Part shown: positions 1 to 4,945 of the stretch, in pieces
Numbering within the stretch: position 1 is the first letter of the stretch
How the letters are laid out: each line of letters begins with the position of its first letter
NCBI GenBank assembly: GCA_038062745.1
Contig: JBBTWO010000009.1
Span: 1-7,769, forward strand
Direction of reading: 5' to 3'
DNA length: 7,769 bases
Origin: JBBTWO01 sp038062745
GTDB lineage: Bacteria; Patescibacteriota; Microgenomatia; UBA8517
The notes under the pieces: model-generated
What the model was told of the DNA's origin: nothing
What the model saw: only the letters and a program-made list of their open reading frames with translations
The model's database searches: none
Program-made: the position numbers and the translations under genes

Positions 1-93
1 ATCAGAACTATGACCGGAGCGTCAATTGACGCCATCCACAAGGCTTTGGAAGAAAAGGGAGCCGAAAAAGAAATTACTCCAAACGTGGTATAA
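1..93 (+). CDS. C-terminal end of an unidentified upstream gene (partial)
   Basis: An open frame enters from the left edge and ends at TAA 91-93, giving 30 visible residues that finish in ITPNVV. The visible part contains a short, probably helical stretch (IDAIHKALEEKGAEKE). I do not recognise the family from this tail and assign no function. Being a real gene end is supported by the continuous frame from base 1 and by the next gene starting only nine bases after the stop. Oddly, the stop codon lies inside the TATAAT element that probably drives the next gene, so the promoter is embedded in the last codons of this one. Confidence 0.6.
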   Translation: MRTMTGASIDAIHKALEEKGAEKEITPNVV

Positions 94-94
94 T
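86..94 (+). promoter_or_regulatory. Extended -10 promoter of the CxxC zinc-motif gene
   Basis: TGGTATAAT is a perfect extended -10 (TGn plus TATAAT at 89-94). No good -35 is visible 16-18 bases upstream, as is usual when an extended -10 compensates. Only eight bases separate the hexamer from ATG 103, so transcription would begin at or within a few bases of the start codon. There is no room for a Shine-Dalgarno, which implies a leaderless mRNA. Confidence 0.65.
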
Positions 95-102
95 GGTTTA
101 CT

Positions 103-585
103 ATGGGAAATTTTGACAGAGGAAACAGAGGTGGTGGACGGTCGTTTGACAGACGTGGCGGATTTGGAGATAGACGTGGCAATGACCGTGGTCGTGGTGG
201 TTTTGCAGGAGGTGCTCGAGAAATGCATCAAACAGTTTGTAGCAATTGTGGAAGAAACTGTGAAGTTCCTTTTCTGCCAACAAGCAATAAACCAGTCTAT
301 TGTAGTGATTGTTTTGAAAAAATGGGCAATGATCGTGGAGCAGTTACTAGAGTTAGATCTGCTTTCCAACCTTCTTCAACACCAGATCAAGGAAAAAGTC
401 AGTTTGATGCCCTAAACTCAAGAATGGATGGCTTGAATGCTAAGCTTGAAAAAATTCTCAAGCTTTTAGAGCCTCAAATTGTTGTCGAAGCTGCTCCTGT
501 TTCTGTAGGAGAAGCAATTAAAGAAGCAAAACCATTAAAAGTAAAAAAGACAGCTAAGAAGACAGCTCCAGTCATCAAGAAATAA
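103..585 (+). CDS. RGG-rich protein with CxxC-x17-CxxC zinc-binding motif
   Basis: A 160-residue protein. Residues 1-40 are rich in Gly and Arg (RGG/RRGG-like, low complexity), a composition common in RNA-binding tails. Cys46/Cys49 and Cys67/Cys70 form CxxC-x17-CxxC, with an extra Cys53 inside, and are predicted to bind one zinc ion. Residues about 95-127 look like a short coiled coil (FDALNSRMDGLNAKLEKILK). The C-terminus is lysine- and alanine-rich, another basic nucleic-acid-like tail. The CxxC-x17-CxxC domain is known as a family abundant in CPR genomes, with no established function. Binding of RNA or ribosomes is only inferred from composition. The start is fixed by the extended -10 eight bases upstream. 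The gene is monocistronic and converges on the dinD-like gene 30 bases away. Confidence 0.85.
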   Translation: MGNFDRGNRGGGRSFDRRGGFGDRRGNDRGRGGFAGGAREMHQTVCSNCGRNCEVPFLPTSNKPVYCSDCFEKMGNDRGAVTRVRSAFQPSSTPDQGKSQFDALNSRMDGLNAKLEKILKLLEPQIVVEAAPVSVGEAIKEAKPLKVKKTAKKTAPVIKK

Positions 586-607
586 TTTGCTCCACCTAAT
601 AAGCAAA
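586..607. terminator. Weak hairpin between convergent genes
   Basis: TTTGCT at 586-591 and AGCAAA at 602-607 can pair into a six-bp stem with a ten-base loop, directly after the stop of the zinc-motif gene and before the stop of the converging gene at 616. The position suits a bidirectional terminator. However, the stem is short and AT-rich, and there is no proper T-tract on either side, so this is only a weak candidate. Confidence 0.25.
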
Positions 608-615
608 GCTAGAAC

Positions 616-1473
616 TTATTCTTTTATTGGTTTATCTAGAGCTTGATTTAAACCAGTCTCTATTGCTTTTTGTTCTTTTGACCGTCGTCTTTCTATCTTT
701 TTGACATCTTCCTCAGGCTTCAACTTTTCTGGAATAATGCCGCGAGCCAACAATGCATCTCTAGTAGCAGAACTGTTTGCAACAACCTCTCTTTCGAGTT
801 TGTCTCTTCCTGTTAAATTATTTGTTCTAATGTTATGGTCTGTCATTCCTAGAGCAAAATTCTTTGCTTTAAGTTCTACATCTGTATCAAAATCGGCCAG
901 AGCTCTACCTTTTGGAATTCCACGCTTTCTCTTTAGGTCGGGTGTATTAATACCTCCATAAAGAGCCTCTATGTGTTTGTTTTTGAAAGTTGCAAACTCA
1001 ATGCTTTGGGTTATTCCTCGCTGATAGACTGTTCTTTCAATTTTCTTTTCTGTGTCTCGTAATTTATCTCTTTCTTCCAAGCGCTTGTTTTCAACAGCTC
1101 TTTGTTCCCATATTTCTTGTCTACGTGTTTGGATTGCAAAATAATTTTGGGCGGCTGCAATCTGGGGTTTACGGGGATCGCCGTTTTGTGCAATCAAATA
1201 ACATGCGTATCGAGTCAAAAGCAAATCTTCTATTGCTCGTTGACTACCTGAACCTAAAATAACCATTTTCGTGACGTCACGAAAATGGTCTTCGACAGAC
1301 TGTTCTGCTTGCTGACAAGATTCCTGTGCACGATTAATAGCTGTTCTGAAACTTTCCCATGTTGAATAACCCAGATGAGACATTAAATCTCTAGCAGACC
1401 AATATTCTAAACTTTCTATTGTTTTTTTAATTAACTCCAAACCTCCCTGAAGTTCAGTTGAATCATTTTGCAT
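616..1473 (-). CDS. dinD: DinD-like protein (DNA damage-inducible protein D family)
   Basis: A 285-residue protein whose length and motifs match E. coli DinD. Recognisable blocks are YWSARDLMSHLGYS (24-37), DHF (62-64), LTRYACYLIAQNGDP (86-100), AAAQNYFAIQTRRQE (106-120) and LYGG (171-174). The N-terminal half is the BRO-N/KilA-like region that DinD shares with phage antirepressors. Residues about 120-150 are a charged helix and the C-terminus is highly basic. In E. coli, dinD belongs to the LexA regulon and its product interferes with RecA filaments; whether that holds here is unknown, and I see no LexA box. The frame could start 12 codons upstream (1509), but ATG 1473 is preferred: a TATTAT sits seven bases before it, and the extra residues (LIWCIYCIIFN) are unlike the family. 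It is the only minus-strand gene here, and a perfect palindrome lies within it (1262-1289). Confidence 0.85.
   Translation of the reverse strand: MQNDSTELQGGLELIKKTIESLEYWSARDLMSHLGYSTWESFRTAINRAQESCQQAEQSVEDHFRDVTKMVILGSGSQRAIEDLLLTRYACYLIAQNGDPRKPQIAAAQNYFAIQTRRQEIWEQRAVENKRLEERDKLRDTEKKIERTVYQRGITQSIEFATFKNKHIEALYGGINTPDLKRKRGIPKGRALADFDTDVELKAKNFALGMTDHNIRTNNLTGRDKLEREVVANSSATRDALLARGIIPEKLKPEEDVKKIERRRSKEQKAIETGLNQALDKPIKE
1262..1289. repeat. Perfect 28-bp palindrome inside dinD
   Basis: The arms ACCATTTTCGTGAC and GTCACGAAAATGGT are exact reverse complements with no spacer, centred on GACGTC. The segment encodes residues 62-71 of the DinD-like protein, next to the family's DHF motif. 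In mRNA it could fold into a long hairpin; in DNA it could be a symmetric protein-binding site or extrude as a cruciform. Confidence 0.9.
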
Positions 1474-1480
1474 ATTAAAG

Positions 1481-1509
1481 ATAATACAATAGATACACCA
1501 TATTAGCAA
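1481..1509 (-). promoter_or_regulatory. Promoter of the dinD-like gene
   Basis: On the minus strand, TTGCTA (1509-1504) is followed after 17 bases by TATTAT (1486-1481), a fair sigma-70-type pair. Seven bases separate the -10 from ATG 1473, so the transcript would be leaderless. This spacing also favours ATG 1473 over the in-frame ATG at 1509, which would lie upstream of the transcription start. Confidence 0.55.
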
Positions 1510-1529
1510 TATCGATAATGGTATTGTTA
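1504..1529. repeat. Inverted repeat overlapping the dinD -35 region
   Basis: TAGCAATA (1504-1511) and TATTGTTA (1522-1529) form an eight-bp stem with one G-T pair around a ten-base loop. The left arm covers the proposed -35 of the dinD-like gene, so a repressor operator is possible. AT-rich inverted repeats of this size also occur by chance. The rest of the dinD-prfB intergenic stretch shows only short repeats (AAACT 1534-1538 with AGTTT 1548-1552) and the tRNA relic. Confidence 0.3.
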
Positions 1530-1577
1530 GGACAAACTGAAGAATGTAGTTTAAATTGTCAATTAATGTTTAACTTA

Positions 1578-1601
1578 CTCTCAGGGTAGGATTCGAACCT
1601 A
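1578..1601 (-). other. tRNA 3'-end relic (T-arm and acceptor strand, tRNA-Asn-like)
   Basis: On the minus strand this reads as a T-arm with loop TTCGAAT closed by four bp (TAGG with CCTA), followed by the acceptor strand CCTGAGA and discriminator G. In tRNA numbering it covers about positions 50-73. The acceptor strand and G73 resemble bacterial tRNA-Asn. Homology seems to stop at position 49, where T cannot pair with C65. The matching 5' acceptor (TCTCAGG), D-arm and anticodon arm are absent from the roughly 50 bases where they should lie, and that stretch runs into prfB. It is therefore not a complete tRNA gene. A 3' fragment of this kind is what remains when an element integrates into a tRNA gene, but no integrase is visible here. 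Confidence 0.5.
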
Positions 1602-1613
1602 AACCACAACGCA

Positions 1614-1622
1614 TGGTAAAAT
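1614..1622 (+). promoter_or_regulatory. Extended -10 promoter of prfB
   Basis: TGGTAAAAT is an extended -10 (TGn plus TAAAAT at 1617-1622), one base off the TGGTATAAT found before the first gene. No convincing -35 is seen. Nine bases separate it from ATG 1632, which again predicts a leaderless transcript. It lies just downstream of the tRNA relic. Confidence 0.6.
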
Positions 1623-1631
1623 AATCTTTGT

Positions 1632-2711
1632 ATGCAGGAAATTAAGGATAGAATTAAACAACTCTCGGCTGATTTTGAAAATATTAAAGATTCACTTTCA
1701 ATTGATGTTAAAAGAGCCAGGATTCAAGAATTGGAAGCAAAATCTACTGATCCAGGACTTTGGAGTGATCAAGGCAATGCCAGGGCAATTATGCAAGAAC
1801 TGGCTGACACTAAATCCGAGGTTGAATCCATTAATGCATTGTTTGATCAGATCTCAATCCTGTCTGAATTTGTTAATGAAGACGAGTTTCCGGCAGACTT
1901 GGTAATTGAACTTGAAAGAGCTGAAAAATCACTGCAAAAAATAAAATTAGCTACTTTTTTGTCTGGAACATATGACCGCAAAAATGCCATTGTCGCTGTT
2001 CATGCAGGCCAGGGGGGAACTGAAGCCATGGATTGGACAAGCATGTTATTTAGAATGTATATGCGATTTTTGGAAAAAAAGCAGTGGCGGATGGAAGTTA
2101 TTGACCAAACAGATGGGGAAGAAGCAGGAATCAAAAGTGTAACTTTCAGAGTAGAATCTACATTCGCGTATGGCTATCTTAAAGGTGAAACAGGGACTCA
2201 CCGCTTGGTTCGTCAATCTCCGTTTAATGCCGATAAATTGCGTCAAACTTCATTTGCAATGGTTGAGGTTTTACCTGAATTTGAAGATGTTGACTTGCCA
2301 GATATTCAAATTCGTGATGAAGACCTTGAAATTCAATTTTTCCGTGCTGGTGGGCACGGTGGTCAAAACGTCAATAAAGTTTCAACTGCAGTCCGGCTCA
2401 AACACATCCCTACTGGCATTGTGGTTACTGCTCAAACTGAGAGATTTCAAGAAGCCAACCGCAAAATTGCCATGGGACTTTTAAAAGCTAAGATTTGGGT
2501 AGTGGAACAAGAAAAAAAAATTGAAGAGAAAAAAGAAGTCCAGGGAGAATATCGGCCAGCTTCTTGGGGAACACAAATAAGATCATATGTGCTGCATCCT
2601 TACAAAATGGTTAAGGATTTGCGAACCAACATTGAGTCAGCAAATCCCGATGCTGTTTTGGATGGAGAGCTGGACGAATTTATTGAAGCCGAGCTAATGT
2701 TGGGTAAATAA
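1632..2711 (+). CDS. prfB: Peptide chain release factor 2
   Basis: A 359-residue class I release factor that ends translation at UGA and UAA by triggering peptidyl-tRNA hydrolysis on the ribosome. An N-terminal helical domain (about 1-105) precedes the codon-recognition domain with the RF2-specific tripeptide Ser-Pro-Phe (196-198). The catalytic loop follows, with GGQ at 243-245 in RAGGHGGQNVNKVSTAVR. The Gln of GGQ is the usual PrmC methylation target. The length is normal. Unlike many bacterial prfB genes there is no in-frame UGA with a programmed +1 shift near codon 25; the frame is continuous from an ATG nine bases after an extended -10. Gln205 stands where E. coli RF2 has the His of its HTSF motif. 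Its presence is consistent with UGA serving as a stop in this genome. Confidence 0.96.
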   Translation: MQEIKDRIKQLSADFENIKDSLSIDVKRARIQELEAKSTDPGLWSDQGNARAIMQELADTKSEVESINALFDQISILSEFVNEDEFPADLVIELERAEKSLQKIKLATFLSGTYDRKNAIVAVHAGQGGTEAMDWTSMLFRMYMRFLEKKQWRMEVIDQTDGEEAGIKSVTFRVESTFAYGYLKGETGTHRLVRQSPFNADKLRQTSFAMVEVLPEFEDVDLPDIQIRDEDLEIQFFRAGGHGGQNVNKVSTAVRLKHIPTGIVVTAQTERFQEANRKIAMGLLKAKIWVVEQEKKIEEKKEVQGEYRPASWGTQIRSYVLHPYKMVKDLRTNIESANPDAVLDGELDEFIEAELMLGK

Positions 2712-2722
2712 TTGACTGATAC

Positions 2723-2752
2723 TTGTTAATTCTCACAAAACTTTGCTATATT
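2723..2752 (+). promoter_or_regulatory. Promoter of the membrane-anchored hypothetical gene
   Basis: TTGTTA (2723-2728), an 18-base spacer and TATATT (2747-2752) with TGC before the hexamer form a reasonable sigma-70-type promoter in the 55-base gap after prfB. The -10 ends 14 bases before ATG 2767, leaving a leader of roughly seven bases with no Shine-Dalgarno. A second -10-like hexamer, TAGTTT (2752-2757), is nine bases from the ATG and would make it fully leaderless. Confidence 0.5.
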
Positions 2753-2766
2753 AGTTTAACGGTCAT

Positions 2767-3300
2767 ATGGAGAAAGTTATTCATACAGATGTAGTTTTAC
2801 CAGTTATTAGTAGTCAGGCTACACAGTCGACACAACCTGTAAGCTCGGGTAATCAACTATTACAGCCAATAATTAAAAAAATGCCAGTAAACAATGTAAA
2901 GAAAAATCTACCTTTAGTAGCTATCGCAATTCTAGTAATTCTGGCTGGTATTGGAACTGGTTGGAAACTATCTGGGGCAAATGCAGGAAGTGGATCAGTA
3001 GTGGACTCTCCAAAGACAGGAACAGGATCAAAAGTAACCGGGGCCAATGAAGCTGGAGTAGCTGACGAATCGACCTTTAAAGACACTGCAGAAGGAGTTT
3101 TAGAAGAAGGTGGAATTGATGGCGAGGGAACGTATCACTTAGTGCGTGATGGAGGCCCTTCCAAAAATGTTTATATGTCTTCAACTGTTATTGACTTAGG
3201 CCAATTCAAAGGTAAGAAAGTCCAAGTATGGGGGCAAACAATTTCTGGTAAAAAAGCTGGCTGGTTGATGGATGTTGGTAAAATAAAAGTCTTGGAATAA
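2767..3300 (+). CDS. Single-pass membrane protein with small C-terminal extracellular domain, function unknown
   Basis: A 177-residue protein. Residues 1-45 are polar and end with a basic patch (VKKN), followed by one hydrophobic helix at about 48-66. Next come a Gly/Ser/Thr-rich linker (67-115) and a compact C-terminal domain (about 118-177). The basic patch before the helix predicts an inside N-terminus and an outside C-terminal domain. That domain alternates hydrophobic strands (GTYHLVRDGG, NVYMSSTVIDL, KKVQVWGQTI, AGWLMDVGKIKV) in a pattern suggesting a small beta-barrel, perhaps OB-like. This is inference from pattern, not a recognised family. It lies between prfB and the ftsE cluster and appears to have its own promoter upstream. 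Fifty bases separate it from ftsE, which seems to have a separate promoter. Confidence 0.75.
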   Translation: MEKVIHTDVVLPVISSQATQSTQPVSSGNQLLQPIIKKMPVNNVKKNLPLVAIAILVILAGIGTGWKLSGANAGSGSVVDSPKTGTGSKVTGANEAGVADESTFKDTAEGVLEEGGIDGEGTYHLVRDGGPSKNVYMSSTVIDLGQFKGKKVQVWGQTISGKKAGWLMDVGKIKVLE

Positions 3301-3310
3301 TTTCACACCT

Positions 3311-3339
3311 TTGCTTCTTTTTGTTTCATTTGATAAGCT
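3311..3339 (+). promoter_or_regulatory. Candidate promoter of the ftsE-led cluster
   Basis: TTGCTT (3311-3316), a 17-base spacer and TAAGCT (3334-3339) preceded by TGA give an extended -10-like element with a partial -35. The hexamer matches only TAnnnT, so it is weaker than the others. It ends 11 bases before ATG 3351, leaving a leader of only a few bases and no Shine-Dalgarno. Confidence 0.4.
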
Positions 3340-3350
3340 GAACTTTAACG

Positions 3351-4037
3351 ATGTCTGCTCTTATTCGATTTCAAAACGTCTCAAAAAGCTTTGGACCAAT
3401 TAAAGCTTTGGAAAATATCAACTTTGATGTTGAAGATGGTGATTTTATTTTTATAGTTGGTACTTCAGGTGCTGGAAAAACTACTTTGCTCAAATTATTA
3501 CTTGGTGAGTATAAGCCGACGGCTGGAGATGTCATTGTTGATGATAATAAGGTTTCAACTCTTAAAAAGAAAGAAATACCTTTCTATAGACAAAAAATTG
3601 GAATTGTTTTTCAGGATTTTAAATTACTTCCTGAGAGAACAGTTCGGGAAAATGTGGAAGTGCCCCTTGCTGTCAAGAATGTACCCGAGGATCAATGGGC
3701 AGTGCGGGTGGACAAAGTATTACAACTTGTGGGTTTAGCAAATAGATCAGAACTGTTTCCCTCTCAGTTGTCGGGTGGAGAAACCCAGCGAGTGGCAATT
3801 GCCAGGGCTTTGATAACAAACCCAAGATTCATTTTTGCTGATGAGCCAACTGGCAACTTGGATTGGGAAACAGCAGACTCAATTATGGAACTGTTGGTGC
3901 GTATTAATAAGGAAGGTAAGACCATAATCGTTACCTCGCATCACAAGTCTTTAGTTGAGAAGGCAAAAAAGCGAGTTATTGAAATGAAAAATGGAAAAGT
4001 AATTTCTGATAGTAGCGCAAAAGGTACAAAAAAATGA
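3351..4037 (+). CDS. ftsE: Cell division ATP-binding protein FtsE
   Basis: A 228-residue ABC ATPase of the usual FtsE length. Visible motifs in order: Walker A GTSGAGKTT (37-45), Q-loop at Gln88 (FQDFKLLPERTVRENV, typical of FtsE), signature LSGGE (140-144), Walker B FIFADE followed by PTGNLD (160-171), and H-loop His197 in TSHH. FtsE is the cytoplasmic engine of the FtsEX complex, which in other bacteria uses ATP hydrolysis to activate peptidoglycan hydrolases across the membrane at the division site. The H-loop reads TSHH where many FtsE proteins have THD; the key His is kept. The gene overlaps ftsX by ATGA (4034-4037), a coupled arrangement typical of this pair. A promoter candidate lies just before the start. 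Confidence 0.95.
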   Translation: MSALIRFQNVSKSFGPIKALENINFDVEDGDFIFIVGTSGAGKTTLLKLLLGEYKPTAGDVIVDDNKVSTLKKKEIPFYRQKIGIVFQDFKLLPERTVRENVEVPLAVKNVPEDQWAVRVDKVLQLVGLANRSELFPSQLSGGETQRVAIARALITNPRFIFADEPTGNLDWETADSIMELLVRINKEGKTIIVTSHHKSLVEKAKKRVIEMKNGKVISDSSAKGTKK

Positions 4038-4945
4038 ATAAACACTTAAAAACAAGTTTTGACTATATTAGACGTTCTCCCTTCCAAGCCATGGCAGCTG
4101 TATCGGTCTTGGCAGTAACTTTTTTTATTGGCACCCTCCTGGCAGTTTTGGTTTATTCTTCAAATCAAACCTTAAAGTATTTTGAAACCAGGCCGCAAGT
4201 AATTGCATTTTTAAAAGATGATGCAGCTGAAACAACCATATCAGACTTGCAAATAAAACTTCAGAATGACGCTCGTGTAAAGGATGTTAAATATGTTTCT
4301 AAACAGCAGGCTTTGGAGATTTATAAAAAAGCCACTGCCGACAATCCACTTCTGGGGGAATTGGTGAGTCCATCAATTTTTCCTGCCAGTTTGGAGTTTT
4401 CGGTTACTGATTTAGCTTTTGCACAACCCATTATCGATCAAATAAAATCTGAACCAGCGGTTGCTAGTATTGGTTTTACAGCCAGTTTAGGGAAACAAGA
4501 TGCTTTGGGTGATGTTGTCCAAAAATTAAAAACTGCAACTATGTATATTCGGCTTGGGGGAGCAACCTTAGTGGCAATTTTGGTTATTTCGTCACTTTTG
4601 GTGTTAATGGTTGTAATAGGTATGAGAATAGCCACCAGGAAAAGTGAGATTGAAACTTTGAGCTTAATCGGAGCAACTCCAGGGTTCATTCGTTCGCCAA
4701 TTGTTTTGGAAGCCGTGAATTATGCCATTATGGGTGTAGTTATGGGTTGGTTATTTGCCTTTATCCTTATTTTGTATATCTCCCCATCTCTTATGTCGTA
4801 TTTTGGAGAAATCCAAGTTCTACCAAAGGGAATGCTTAATTTCTTTGCTCTATTGTGTTCAATTTTGGGAGTGGAAGTGATAGTTGGATTAATCATTGCC
4901 TTTATAGGAAGTCAGATTGCGATTAGCCGAGCTTTGAATAAATAA
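4034..4945 (+). CDS. ftsX: Cell division protein FtsX
   Basis: A 303-residue four-helix membrane protein, the permease-like partner of FtsE. Helices are near residues 18-42, 174-196, 226-250 and 268-294. Between helices one and two lies a large extracellular domain (about 43-172), the part that contacts hydrolases or their adaptors in studied bacteria. After helix two comes the conserved cytoplasmic block RKSEIETLSLIGATPGFIR (202-220), a hallmark of FtsX. It starts inside the ftsE stop (ATGA), with a weak AAGG about nine bases upstream. Its own stop overlaps the start of the next gene (TAATG). That tight coupling makes the downstream coiled-coil peptidase the obvious candidate partner of the extracellular domain. 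Confidence 0.95.
   Translation: MNKHLKTSFDYIRRSPFQAMAAVSVLAVTFFIGTLLAVLVYSSNQTLKYFETRPQVIAFLKDDAAETTISDLQIKLQNDARVKDVKYVSKQQALEIYKKATADNPLLGELVSPSIFPASLEFSVTDLAFAQPIIDQIKSEPAVASIGFTASLGKQDALGDVVQKLKTATMYIRLGGATLVAILVISSLLVLMVVIGMRIATRKSEIETLSLIGATPGFIRSPIVLEAVNYAIMGVVMGWLFAFILILYISPSLMSYFGEIQVLPKGMLNFFALLCSILGVEVIVGLIIAFIGSQIAISRALNK

Noticed and set aside
1474..1509. Upstream ATG for the dinD-like gene at 1509
   Set aside because: It lies upstream of the predicted transcription start and would add a hydrophobic stretch not typical of the family.
1578..1655. A complete tRNA gene on the minus strand
   Set aside because: The T-arm and acceptor 3' strand are convincing, but no matching 5' acceptor strand, D-arm or anticodon stem can be found in the preceding 50 bases, which also enter prfB.
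1632..1720. Programmed frameshift in prfB
   Set aside because: The frame is continuous from ATG 1632, with no in-frame TGA near codon 25, so no +1 shift is needed.
2226..2264. Gln205 in the RF2 codon-recognition region in place of the E. coli His
   Set aside because: As far as I recall, RQTSF variants also occur in RF2 of other bacterial phyla, and SPF and GGQ are intact, so this is probably normal variation and not altered stop specificity.
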